Positions 34,392 through 46,086 of a DNA stretch of 64,000 nucleotides are shown one piece after another. Both the position numbers and the translations under genes were made by a program. Under the pieces are notes generated by a model that had not been told where the DNA came from, searched no databases, and was given only the letters and a program-made list of their open reading frames with translations. The stretch covers positions 62,001 through 126,000 of the forward strand of contig MVAQ01000028.1 of NCBI GenBank assembly GCA_014825775.1, written 5' to 3'. Source of the DNA: Krasilnikovozyma curviuscula (lineage: Eukaryota; Basidiomycota; Tremellomycetes; Cystofilobasidiales; Mrakiaceae). Positions within the stretch are counted from its first letter, which is position 1; each line of letters begins with the position of its first letter.

Positions 34392-37243
34392 ATGCCTCCA
34401 GACAACTCTGTACGACACAATAGTGCTGCTACAGCCGAGAAAAATTCTCCTCGATCTGTACGTTTATCCTGTTTTCCTGTTCCTCACAGGTCTCTTTAGA
34501 AAACCGAAACCTACCTCACTCTCCCGTTCTGGCTTCAGTGCATGGAATGTAGGAGACTTAAACGAAAAGTTAGTAATGCTGGTTCATTCGAGAAGCTTTG
34601 TTACACCTGATAGGCTGACCATCATTATTCTTTCGATAATAGTGTAACCGAGAAAATCCCTGCTCAGCCTGCGTAAGATTCGGGAAGCAATGCTCCTACG
34701 CCCATCCCCTGAGAAGTTCTCTAACAGCGAGGTTAGTACTAATATCGAAGTTCTTTATTACCCGAGGTGTTCGGCTGAATAGAGGATTGTTGCGATAATA
34801 GCCGGCTGGTTCAAGCAGAGCAGTCGATACAAGACCTTCAGCAATTGCTACAGCTGCATGCACCTCACCTGGATGTCAAGGAAAGGTTGTATACTATGCA
34901 TCAACGGTCTTCTTCGCCATCAACTGCGCCAGAGCCAGTTGCTGGCCCTTCCTCACAACAGTCTCCGCCGTTTCAACCTCAACGACTGTACGAAACTACG
35001 GACAAACATCTCCCCTCTTGGCCAGAGCCTCCTTCAACGCCCTTCTCTATTGGCCCTTCATCTTACAGCCCTGCTTCTTCATCCACCATCGCTCCTCCGC
35101 TCTCTTCTATCACACCAGCTCGAGCTCTTCCACCGCCAAGCATCTTGCCCGAGAAGCAACCCAAAGCCGCTAATGGATACGATTGGAATGAGAGAGGCAA
35201 ATCTAATTCTATGCTGGGGGATGGAACAGCGTCATTATCGGTCGAGCCAGACGGTGAAGGCTATCTTGGTACTACCTTCACCTTTCTTTGTTCCTTCTCT
35301 TTCCCCTACTTAAAAAACACTGTTTCTGTTAGGTTTTGCATCTGGTGCAACTCTTCTCCGCATATTGCAATTCTGCGCAGGTGGTCTATCTCTGCCTCAG
35401 GCCAGTGCAGATCAACTTATGAGTGGCACGAAGACCCCTAATTACGAACCTCAAACGGAACATATCAGCCTCTTCATTGAGAGCTACTTCAAGTTTTACC
35501 ACACCCAATATCCCCTTTTACACGAAGCTACTTTTAGGGCACAGTGGAGTGAAGTGGTTGCGCGTCCACCTACCAAAGAGTGAGTTTCAGCCTTTCTCGA
35601 GTGTTTCTTGTGCTTTCCTTGCTGATATCTTTTTGACAGTTGGGACGTTCTGTTCAACACTGTGGTAGCCTTAGGTGCATTCTGCTCAAAACCAGAAGCT
35701 CTTCATATCTGTGACTATTTCATGGATCTTGCTACCTGTCGGGTTGGTGTTCAGCATTTAGAGAGCGGCAGCTTGACGCTGGTTCAAGGATTCACCCTTC
35801 TCAGTAATCTCACTCAAAAGAGAAACAAGTGTAATGCGGGAAGTGTGTATCTTGGTGAGTTTAGGACGTTAAATTTAGCTCGAAAACCTTGCGCTGATCG
35901 CTTTCGGGTTACAACAGGTATCGCGGTCAGGATGGCCATCGGTCTGGGACTTCACCGGGAGCTACCTCTGTGGGATATTTCCCCATTTGAAAGGGAGGTC
36001 AGACGGCGCGTGTGGTGGGTGCTCTTCTGCTTTGATTCTGGAGCTTGCATAACTTTTGGACGGTCCATTGTAAGATCTTTTCCAACATTCTGCCTACTCG
36101 TTGTTCATTCCATATTGATATTACCTCTTCTTACCAGCTCTTGCCGTCAGATGCGGACATTTCAGTGGTGACAAACATTAACGATCGAGTGAGTGAACAA
36201 CCGGTAGCAGCTCACCGACGGAAGAACTCTGATCTAATTCCTGTTTTGTTTACTAGGCTCTCACACCCGCCTCTCGGACGGCCCCCAAAGGAGTAGACGA
36301 AGCGTCAATCTACACATCACTTATTTTCCAGTCCTCGCTCCACACCGTCGGCAACCGCTGTTATTCAAGAATCAACGCTTCACCTGCCCCACACGCCGAA
36401 GAACTCCTTGGTCTCATTGCCGAACTCGATACCTGGCACCGCAACATTCCATCCTGGTTTAACCACACTGTCTCACTTCAAAACCCTAATCCTTTTCACA
36501 ATTTTGCTGTCGCGAAGCTGTTCTGGAGGTACTGCAACCTGCGCATCATTATCCTCAGACGACCATTCTTGGATAGAGCACTGAAGCGACAGAGACTCCA
36601 TTTCCCGATAGAGGAATCAGAATTTCACCTTTCGCCGATGGAGGTTGCCGAAAGGAGATGTGTACGGTCTTGCCTCGAGAGCGCGAAAGAGTCGATTGGA
36701 TCTATCCTTGACTACTTCCGACAAAATCAAGGAAACCCTTTGGAATGGTGGTACGGACTGTGAGTGCATCCTCAGACGATCTTCCTCATATTCACTGCAG
36801 GGTACTAAGCACACCTTTACTACATTTGGCAGACACTTTCTCTTCCAAGCGTCGTTCGTCCCACTCCTTGCTCTTCATACGGACCCACACTCTCCAGCCT
36901 CAGAGTCCTGGCAGCAAGATGTCGCGACGGCTTGCTCGGTACTTCAGCTGAAAGCTGGAGACCCTCTTGCTGACAGGTGCTGGCATATCATCCACCGCCT
37001 CACTCCTCCTGCCAGCAGGAACCTCGGCGGTGACTCGCTGATGAATATGGACCAACAATCCGGAAACTCCACCCAGCAAGTGCAGTTCGATGATAACCTC
37101 GATATCATGCAAAGTATCTTTGGTGATCAGTGGAGTGGCTTGGATTGGACCGTTTTTGCGCAGGACTGTAAGTCTCATCGTTCGTCTCATAAAATCAGCT
37201 TTTGCTCACAGCCCCCCTTGCCCGTTTTCTTCTTTGGTGTTAG
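34392..37243 (+). CDS. Zn2Cys6 transcription factor (fungal-specific)
   Basis: Eleven exons: 34392-34457, 34539-34568, 34643-34731, 34802-35268, 35333-35579, 35640-35854, 35918-36069, 36138-36188, 36257-36759, 36833-37167 and 37212-37243. They give 728 residues with all phases closing. The zinc cluster sits near residues 23-49 and is split by an intron: CMECRRLKRK then CNRENPCSACVRFGKQC, spacing C-2-C-6-C-5-C-2-C-6-C. A short coiled coil (LVQAEQSIQDLQQLLQL) and a Pro/Ser-rich linker follow. The fungal transcription-factor middle homology domain comes next (FIESYFKFYHTQYPLLHEATF, AVRMAIGLGLHRELP, REVRRRVWWVLFCFDSGACI). It lies directly downstream of a transporter relic. A role in carbon metabolism is only a guess from context. 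The last exon is the least certain. Confidence 0.88.
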
Positions 37244-37313
37244 ATCAAAACTCTTGACATGCAGCTCTATGAATGTACGAGTGATAATAGATTTTTATCG
37301 TTTCAGCAAGAAT

Positions 37314-39166
37314 CTACACTTTGGCGCCATACTTCTTCAGAACAATATCTTCGATTCCATCGCCGAGGTATTTATATCCTCCTTGAGCAAACTGCAGATT
37401 CTCAATCTCACCCTTGAAAAACTTGCTGTAGTCTGGTGCAGGACCACCGACGGCTGGCATCGCCCCGATCATTCCTTGCTGTTGAGAGGCGTCGATTGCA
37501 GCTGGGTAGGTACAACGACGAGGTGTTAAGAAGAGGCGTTGGCAAAGTCATTGAAGAAGAGAAAGCGGACAAAAATAGTATCAGATTCATTTTGGACGAA
37601 GATGAAGGATAGCGAGGAGGGCTCACAGTTCTCATCTCCCAAAATGAGCCTGAAGACACCATTCAAACCAAACAAGTTTAAGAAATACCACGAGAGGGCA
37701 GAAACCCATCGAACATCTATCAAAAAAAATTAGGAATACTCGATCAGCTTGGAAGTTGGAAAACAGAGAGAGGTTCAGAGAAGGCGCACCCATATCAGGA
37801 GCAGCGATGTCTTTCTGCAACATTCCTTTAAATCCGAGGGTGAGAGGGAACGGCAATTTGATAAGAACAAAGCCTGAGAAAAAGGCATTGATCTGTAGGA
37901 AACCGTTCACAGCGACAGAAAGATGGTGGTCAGTGATGATCCTTGACCAGAGAAAAATAAACAAACCGGCCGCGAAAAATTGTACTTACCCAACCCATGA
38001 TGACAAAGTTGGGAACCATCATAATCTGACGTGTATCATGCAACAGAAACCGGTTAACGACTGAGAGCCGGGAGTTCAAGAGGCTGCGACTTTGCGACAC
38101 TCACCCCCTGCTTTTTCATCATATCCATCATGCCGTCCATTGCACCAGGATCGCTCAACGGGTTCGGCGGTGCTTTTTCCTTATCCTCATCCCCCGGTTT
38201 CGGCGGTCCGTCCTTCAACCAAACACCCTTCTCAAATCCCTCGATCAAGCTGCCCGTTATGGCTGCGTACGTCGAAGGGGGTAAGGGCGACGCGGCTGAT
38301 GTCTGGCGCAAAGTTTGGGCTCGAAGTAGGGCACGAGTTTCCCGTATTGCGAGGATTGTTGAGGGTTTGGGGGTGGAGCCGAGCAGGAGAGTCACGTAGT
38401 GTCGAAGGATACCGACGAGAATCATGCTTTTGGGTGAGGCGAAACGAATAGAAACGTTAGAGACAACTCGGATTCACATTCGAAAAAGGGTGCTTCATAC
38501 ACAAGAGTGATTGGAAAGAGGACCCAGTCCTGATGAATGCATCAAATTAAAAACTTGGTTAGTGACTGATGTGGTAGCAGCGCAGGGACGAATTGCAAGC
38601 AGGTAGCTCTTCTTTACACCACCTCTTCCCATTTATAGGTAAGCTGACAGGCCACTCTAACATACTCAAAAGTCCATCCCTCCAACTCAAGCCCAGAGGA
38701 GCTAGTAGCGATCGACATATAGTAAGATCATCCTGCCTCCCTCTCCTCTTCCTTACTGCTCAAACCTAAGCCACTACACGTCCGTCCTTGATGGGATATC
38801 AGATATCATTCCTTTTCCTTCACCAGCATTCGCAGAACCTGGGAGTGCAGACACTACATCGGCCAACAGCCCTTCTTCCCTGAGCGAGCCAAGGTTGCGC
38901 TGCTACTCTTATGCTGGCTCTCTTAACAGGAATTCTCACATCCTCGTCCCTTGTAATCTTAGATGATAGAGGTGGTGCTTACCCTTATCGAGGGATCGAT
39001 ATACAGAGCCCTATAAAACCCATCAGCAGAAGGAGGAGAAGCTGAGCGTCAGAACGATTATAGGACTGGATGAGTTTTTCGACCTGGCTCGGGAGAACAC
39101 ATCCTCGGTTGGGTTGAAGAGCAGCATTATGGGTAGAATGAGGCCAGTACTCACTCAGCAGGCATC
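37314..39166 (-). CDS. EMC3: ER membrane protein complex subunit 3
   Basis: Core membrane-insertase subunit of the ER membrane protein complex, distantly related to YidC/Oxa1. Eight exons begin with a coding exon of only 11 bases (39166-39156), then 39010-38983, 38529-38501, 38426-38105 and 38025-37990; the stop is at 37314. The short exons are supported because they rebuild the conserved start MPAEALYIDPSIRDWVLFPI with closing phases. Then come LVMILVGILRHYVTLLL, MVPNFVIMGWINAFFSGFVL, KLPFPLTLGFKGMLQ, and RWVSALSWYFLNLFGLNGVF ending in LILGDEN, as in other Emc3 proteins. The gene is convergent with the Zn2Cys6 gene; the two stops are 70 bases apart, so their 3' UTRs probably overlap. Confidence 0.95.
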
Positions 39167-39485
39167 TTGAGAAAAGAGATATCTGTTGGTCAGATGAGGG
39201 CTGCTCGTGAATAGCACACATGTCGCTCGCTGGACACACCAGAGCCGCACATAGGTTCGCCACTGATGAAGATGGAACGGTTCTTCTCTATCCTTAAGGG
39301 TCTTAGTTTCTTTAAATGGTGAGAAAAACTTAAGGAATATACAGCAGATGAATCCAGGAGCAAATGTTGGCAAGAGTGCGAGCTCGACAGAGCGCCTCAT
39401 CATCACTTCCGTTTCCAAATTCATAGTCACTCTAATAGCCCTGCATGACAATCTCATACCAAGAACCAGACCCTCCCATCCACTA

Positions 39486-40994
39486 CTACTCGTCCATGTG
39501 CAGCATCTAAGACGGGAATGTCAGTGAGTCAGCGCAAGCAACCCCACAACCGTTTTCCGAAAGAGTCCGGCCAGAACAGGAAGACGCAAAACTCACAAAA
39601 GCTCTGTAATGATGCTTAGACCCCTCCGTAGTGATGGCCGTAAGGTCTTCCTCACTGAGGGGCTCCATCGTCTGGACAACCATCTGCTCCAGCAGGCGGT
39701 CTTTCTTGCTCGACGTCCTACGTCCTCAAAAACTCATGAGCACCAGCACCAAGAGAAACATAAAGAGGGAGAGAGAGAAGGATCCAAGCTTACGTGACAG
39801 CAACGGCACCGACTTGTTTGCTCCATGCGAGCAACACTACACCTGTTGTGACCCCTTTGCGCTTCGCGATGTCCTCGACGAGGGCGTCGAACACAGCAGA
39901 CTTTCCGAGCCATTTAGTGAGCGGTGCCAAAGGAGAGTAGGCTTCGACTTTGATATCGCGCTCAGACATGTAGGTTAGGAGTGGGACGGATGCGTTGCTG
40001 GTGGTCGGAGGGAATCAGTGGAGCCAATCGGAATTGGTCGAAGGGATGCGAACTTACTATGTATAGGGGTTGAACTCGATTTGGTTGACCGCAGGAACAA
40101 TCTGAATGTGAGACGGTGCCAAAATGGCGCGCTTGCAAGCATCAGCGAAGGACAGCACAGCGAGTACCGACTATGTTTCACTTACCGTTGCAGCGGGCAA
40201 GAAGGACTCAAACTCCGAGATCCTGAAGTTCGAGACACCAATCGCTTTAGTTTTACTGTCCGAAAAAAGGCGCAAGATGTCAGATTGCCGTCTTCGCCCC
40301 AGGACTTCAAGAGGCGCTTTGCTCACCCCTCTCTAAGAAGCTCCTCCATTATCGGCCATGCGTCTTTGGGTGGTGTTTCGATCGGCGAGTGGATCAAGTA
40401 CAAGTCGACATACTCCAAATCCAGCTGCGACGCAAAAGCCCGACATTTATCAACTCAAAAAAAAAAAAAACGACAAGACATACAGAAAACAAGCATGTAA
40501 ACTTACGTCCTTGAGTGACTTCTCAAGAGAACCCCGAACATCTGGGTTGGTAGCTGCTTTCGTGGTGATGAAGAGTTCTGAACGGGGCACACCGGATCGC
40601 TTGATCCCCTGGCCAACAGAGTCTTCATTCTTGTACCCTTACAGTTCCAAGAAAGAACAGAGTAGCATATCTGTCAGTTTTACGTTCACTAAGCGCTAGG
40701 AAGACATGGAAAGAGAAGAAGAAACGTCACCGTCACCTACAAGCAGCACAGTCGAGGTGTCTGAAGCCACAATCAATGGCCTGAGAGATCTCCAGGGACA
40801 CATCAGTGTACTTCAGCGAGGTACCAGTACCAAATGCCAGGGTAGGAACCTGTGCTCCAGTGTTGAGAGCAATAGCTGCGTGCGTTCGTTACGAATACAG
40901 AGAGCAGTCAGCAGTCCGGACAAAAGGTGCTGGTTCAGGTCTTTGAGAACGAGAGTAGCATGACAAATGAGATGTGAAACTCACTGGTAGGCAT
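39486..40994 (-). CDS. Aldo/keto reductase
   Basis: NADPH-dependent reductase of the AKR superfamily, cytosolic. Nine exons run from the ATG at 40994 to the stop at 39486. The catalytic tetrad is visible: Asp in FRHLDCA, Tyr in WYKNEDSVG, Lys in FITTKAA, His in YLIHSPIE. Further family blocks are AIGVSNFRISEF, PAVNQIEFNPY, VEAYSPLAPL and, near the end, the coenzyme-binding VTTSSKKDRL. Between the first coding exon (10 bases) and the stop all phases close. The substrate cannot be inferred; relatives reduce sugars, ketones or lipid aldehydes. Confidence 0.9.
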
Positions 40995-41457
40995 GCTGAG
41001 CAATTTCGACTGTGTCGTGGTGGAAGGGAGGATTGCAGGTGGAAAAGAAAGCACAGTGAGAGTCTGGGGTTTTCAAAAAAGCCGAAGTGTTCGACTAAAC
41101 GATAAAGTCGCTTGCTGTAGATCGAAACCCCATTCCAAGTAAATAACAAAATTATTAAAATATTTAAATAAACTACAGGAGAAAAATCATCACCATCATT
41201 GTTGAAACCTAACCAACCGACAAGCAGCAGCTTCCATCGACCGGTTCGACCAACGAGCGCCTTCCTCCGCCTGCCATCGAAATCGAAATATAATTCTCCA
41301 AACAAACAATCCGTAGGGTGTTGAGGAGAATTTAGCCTCTAAATTGAAAGATCTGCTGCTCATCAGCAAAGCCTTTGCTAGAAAGGACAAAAAACACGCG
41401 CGAACCAGAGGCGTAGTTACTCACCCAGTAGTTCGATCTTTTCAAAAAGCGTCACCC

Positions 41458-41733
41458 CTACTCTGCTCTCAGCTCCTCTCCTCCGTCTCTCTTGTCATCT
41501 TTAACTTTGACGAGTCTCGAGCGTCTGTAGTCCATCGCAGCGACGTGTCCAAATTTGGAGGAGCCAGCCCAACCTTCAGCGGAGGACCTCTTGGCCTCCT
41601 CAGCGAGCGTGTCGAGCTCAAGGCCTCGCTTGCTTGCTGGGCTGTCGCTGGAGGGAATGGAATGTCTGTACGCTTCCTGGGCTGAGACGAAGGTGGCCAG
41701 GGCCACGAACGGGAGAGCGAGGGAGAAACGCAT
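41458..41733 (-). CDS. Small secreted protein with dibasic processing sites
   Basis: Single exon, 91 residues. A clear signal peptide (MRFSLALPFVALATFVSA) is followed by a hydrophilic chain with Lys-Arg pairs in SPASKRG, EEAKRS and DDKRDG, plus an RR in MDYRRSR. Such pairs are cut by Kex2-type proteases in the Golgi, so the product may be released as short peptides. No cysteines occur in the mature part, unlike most disulfide-rich fungal effectors. No family recognised. ATG at 41733 is chosen over an upstream in-frame ATG because it places the hydrophobic core right at the N-terminus. Confidence 0.65.
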   Translation of the reverse strand: MRFSLALPFVALATFVSAQEAYRHSIPSSDSPASKRGLELDTLAEEAKRSSAEGWAGSSKFGHVAAMDYRRSRLVKVKDDKRDGGEELRAE

Positions 41734-42423
41734 TGTCGTCGTCGTGTCTGGGAAGGGTGGATGATGTGGGGCTGGCAAGGTGCTAAGCCTGCTGCTAGAT
41801 GGATCGGTGGTGGTACAAGCACTGAAAGGGGGGAAGCTTCAGCTCTTTTCCAGTTGTAACGAAGGAAGAAGTGTTGAAGGAAAGAGTAGGTTGATGTTTG
41901 CGGTTTAGCACGACAAATCAACAAAAGCTTAATTCTCGTGGAGCGTGTTCCAGGTTTTTCATCCTGTTTTTCAACGAATTAATGGAATACTGAGTGTAAT
42001 GAACCCGTAATGAGTACTTATGGATCATGTCCGCTTCTCTCTGGTTAGGAGGGGGGAATGCAACAAATTCATAGGTGGGGACTATTTTCGTTTCGCCGCG
42101 GTCTCGAAAATAAAACGCGCAGCCAGAAAAGCACCACCGCAACAGAAGGTTTAGATAGTGAAAAAGCTTCCTACTCCCTGACCTTCCCAAAGATTTGTAT
42201 CTACGAAAATGATACTCACTGACAGCATCTCAAAGATGTTTCTAATCAACTTGGACGATTGACTTCTGATGGGCTTTACATCCACCAGTTGCAAGGCACG
42301 ACAGAACCGTCTGTGCGTTAGATAAGATCGAAAGAAAACCACTGGAGCCCGTAATGAAGCGCTAGGAAGTCAGTCTTGCAGCTCGAAACGCAGACAAAAG
42401 ATACCTTCATCCGAATCTATCTG
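41734..42423. other. Intergenic region, about 0.7 kb
   Basis: Promoter of the small secreted protein gene and 3' flank of FB1. Two minus-strand open frames (41918-42190 and 42151-42342) overlap and show no domain. Nothing supported. Confidence 0.5.
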
Positions 42424-44127
42424 TCACTGCCATGCTTTGCTGATCCAAAGGACTTCAGATTTTGAACCAAACTCCTTGTCTAAGGTCACTCCCACCTTCC
42501 CATCTTTCCTCACCAACCTGATCTCGTCGATGGTCATATTATCTTCAAAACTACCGACCGCGTCAAGAACATTGACACAGGCGATAGAGCTTGGCGACTT
42601 GAAAAATGGAATTGAAGCACGTAAAATCTCCTTCTTGTACACTTGGCGGCCACGACGGAAGAAAACGCCCAAGAGGATGAGAGATGATGAGATGGACAAT
42701 GTGGTCAAGTTGTTGAGCTTGCGAAGGTGCGCTGCGAGGTTCCCTTGACAAGTTAAAACCTCCTAGAGAAACGAAAAATTCAAGTTGGCTATGGTCAGAA
42801 GGACCAATCGAAACCAGAACGGAAGGACAGATGCGAGTCAACTTACCAAATCATTACCACACCCGAGCTCAGCCTCCGAGTAACTTCCAGTCAACCCCAA
42901 CTCTTCCAGCAATGGACAGTCCTTGATAATGAATTTGACAAGATCTCGTGTCCAAATTGGGTGATGGATGTTGATTCGAGTAAGGTTCCATACATCGCCG
43001 TCTCTCCTGAAGCTTGACCAGCCCCAAACCTGGGCCTTGATAGGAAGATCGTTCCAGTTCTTCTGGGCAAACTGGGCAGTCTTCAAGAGCTTTTGGTTAA
43101 GCTTATCGAACTGAGGGATACCGATCTGGATATTCGTAGTGTTTGTCTCCTCGTGATGGCCACTGGCGGTCGAGTGGAACAATGACAATGGGGTTGGCTG
43201 GAGCTGACCAGGGTTTATCCAAGCAAGATCCAGCGTCCTGATATTTGGGTGCAGTGAAATCCAGTCGGACTGAGAGTTGAGAAGCATCTCAAGCGATCGT
43301 TGGTGCAGAGTGATGTGTTGAGCTGAGTAGAAGGGGGTGTTGTCTTCGAGGAATCCCTCCCAGTGAGGGAGCACACTCATCACTTTCGATCCACCATTAG
43401 GATCAATGATTCTGTTAACCCGAATGCCACACTGATGAAAGACCCCTTGAAGAAGATGCCACTCATTTCCTTCAAATTCACCAAGGACCCACTCCTCAAC
43501 CTCGCACCAAGACATGTTGACTTCCGGGTATGAATCCCCGTAGCTCATGAATTGAAAAGGTGAAGAATCGCGGAATTTTATTTGCTTAATGGCCGGGGAC
43601 AATATGTTGATAGAATCGAGGATGAAGTCGTCGAAGAGGCATTCATTGGGCCAGCTGAAAGATTGAAGTTTGGGGAAAAACGAGAGGATGGTTGGAAGTA
43701 AGAGATCATCATACCAAATTTCTCTTGGATGTATATATTTGAAAGGAGCGACTTCAAGCGATCTTAGAAGCGAAACTGTGAGCAGTCATGGAAGACGACC
43801 AAACAGAATAAAGCAGGGCTGGACTCACTCAACACACCGAGCTATTTGAGGGCTCTTCTCAAAGAAGCAGCAGCACCCACCAGCGTAATCCAGCAGTGGA
43901 AGCAAGTCAAGCGCCAGGCCTACATAGTCAGGGAATTTAAGTCGAACCCTTTTAAAAATCTTAGGCAAAGCTAAATTGCGAAGTCGAATGGAGCAGCCTG
44001 AAAGTGCGACCAGGGAGGATTTACATGAAACCATGAGTGAGTCCATGATCCGGCAAACGACATAGGTAGGAAGCGAGTTAAAGAGGCCGGTAGATTTGAG
44101 TTGCTGATGAGCGGTGGAATCAGTCAG
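42424..44127 (-). CDS. FB1: F-box-like protein with leucine-rich C-terminal part
   Basis: Exons 44127-43829, 43762-42847 and 42762-42424 (about 518 codons). The N-terminus reads as an F-box (LFNSLPTYVVCRIMDSLMVS followed by IRLRNLALPKIFKRVRLKFP). Then comes an LRR-like region (SLHPNIRTLDLAWINP, DCPLLEELGLTGSYSEAELG, HLRKLNNLTTLSISSSLILL). F-box proteins bring substrates to SCF ubiquitin ligases; that role is inferred. Oddity: no in-frame ATG precedes the F-box. The first Met (44046) would cut into it. The exon begins right after a TTAG acceptor that overlaps the end of FB2, so FB1 may be spliced onto FB2 transcripts or may have lost its start. Confidence 0.6.
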
Positions 44128-45261
44128 CTAAGACAATCAAACTGTGTAAAGAAGAATTGATGCTACTCGCAACAAAGTTTCGCTGAACCACAGGATCACT
44201 GCCTTCAATACGAAATACCGACATCTCGCAGCGTGGACACGAACAGCGGTACTTCTTGATGTCGTACTCGATCCGTAAATTAATCTGATTTTCCGGAATT
44301 ACTGCCATCTTGTTCAGAATACTATGCTTGATCCCTAGAAGCAGGACTTCCAGCTCCTCATCCACCGGATCCTCGATGATGTGGCCGAACCCTTCGAAAG
44401 CGACCTGTATGTCATAGTGAACATGCGGATTGTGAGAGTGAAGTTGCCGTAAACGAGACCAGAGAGGGAGATTGAAGACAATCTGCTTATTGTTAAAGGA
44501 TCCTGTAGAGGAGAGCTGTCGGAGTGAAGGAAAGAGCTTGTCAAAATCGAAGCGGTCGAAGAGATTGGAGAGTTCATGTATGTTTAGGCTGATGGCGGTG
44601 GTCTCAGCGAAGAGGTGGCTAAGTGTTGAGAATGATGACTGAAGGAGTAGGGACTGCTTGTATTGGGATATTCCTTCGAGACTGAATTTTGATGGGGAGC
44701 GACAGCTTCCGAAGAACTCTTCAATAGCCCTGATTTGATCAAGGTTTGGACCATACAAAGTTACATCCGCGTTCTCCTCGTAAATTAGCGAATAAAGGTT
44801 GGGAAAAGCTGACATGTCGACTTTAGTTGCTGTCGGTGGTAAAAAAGATGATGAATCTTCACCGAGTGCGATCTGGTTTTTGACCTCCAATTTGACCTCT
44901 GCGAAGAATTTGAAGAAGATCGGCCAATTTTCCATCCTATTCTGATTACTGTCAGAAACCCAATACCACCCTTCTCTATCCTGGCGATCAATGACCAACT
45001 CGGTCCAGACTTGGGCCGCAATCGGAGTGTAGAGGTATTCCAAACCAATCTCTCGAAACTGCCTCGAGACGGTCGTGATGAGAGCTCCTTTCTGAGTTCC
45101 TTCATCAATAGCAAGCCAGAGAATTTGTGAGATGATCTCAGGTGGGAGAAGGTCAAATGGCTTGAGTTGTAGTGACAGAGCAGGGTCGCTGGAAAGGTTT
45201 CGAGCAAGCGTTTCAGCAGAGCTAACGTCGGAGCAAGAGAAAATGGGTGAACTTACCACAT
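44120..45261 (-). CDS. FB2: F-box-like protein
   Basis: Member of the same local family. The start is inferred as a five-base coding exon (45261-45257: ATG plus two bases) joined through a 35-base intron with a consensus GTAAGT donor to 45221-44120, giving 368 residues. No other in-frame Met precedes the F-box. The F-box lies near residues 22-70: FDLLPPEIISQILWLAI, then VSRQFREIGLEYLYTPIAAQV. The rest is helical with Leu-rich stretches and a small CxxC pair near the end (RCSCPRCEMSVFRI) that could bind zinc. Its stop codon overlaps the region where FB1 begins. Function unknown beyond the F-box inference. Confidence 0.6.
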
Positions 45262-46086
45262 GGCCTAAGAATTTAGCAGTTGAAATTCAGTTTCGAAACG
45301 AAAGCTGACAAGAAAAGAAGGCAGATCTCTCAATGCCTTCTTATAAGATTCCAGAGCTACCGGACGCGAGGTGGCGATGACTCGAACTGACCGTGCATCT
45401 GCCTCAGCTGCTGGAAATTTTGAAGTGGACTTCTGGAGCAGAATGACTCGATCTGTACCTCAAGAGCGCATCCGATCTAAGAACTCTGGACTGCAGTCTG
45501 GCCGGCTGACCGGCTGCCCCCCGGGGGAGATTCAGTTCCAATCTCCTAATAGGATCATTGCCATCACGCAAACAGCAATGTTAGTATCGACTGCTTTTTG
45601 TTCTATAGCAAGAAAGGTAGGCAAAGGGCAACAAAGTCCCAAGAGACAAACCTGCTATCCTTTTCCTCCTGAAAGTTGAGCCTGTATTGGCTCTCGCTAC
45701 AATCCTCAAAGGAGCCATCCTCCCAGAGACAAGATGTGTCATTCCGTCTCATCCCAGATAGTAGAGATGTATATCGAGTAAGAATAGGGACCTAGACATT
45801 ATTAATACTGTGATGCAGATCGAGTCGCTGACCACATGTACTGTTTATGAGAGTCCCCCTCGCGCCTAAATCGCCACAGAAGAGGGCGACCATGAAAACT
45901 GTGTGTAAGAGAATGAATCCAATGTCTTACAGTGTGGCATTGCGCTTCGAGCAAAACGTAGTCCGAGCTCAATCGTCGCCGCGAGAATTGCTGCTGCCTT
46001 CGCTGATGCGGGCAAAATACTCATCTTTTGAAAAATTGCAACAGACTGGCTAGTCGAGTTTCTGACGAGATTTCATAATGAACACT
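45262..46086. other. Intergenic region, about 0.8 kb
   Basis: Promoter side of FB2 and 3' flank of FB3. A plus-strand open frame (45371-45679) is Arg/Ser-rich without domain features. A GC-rich palindrome-like stretch with several CCGGC units lies at about 45500-45525. No gene is supported. Confidence 0.45.

Noticed and set aside
45371..45679. Plus-strand open frame and GC-rich palindrome-like stretch
   Set aside because: No domain or splice support; the GC-rich stretch does not fold into a tRNA or known snRNA by eye.
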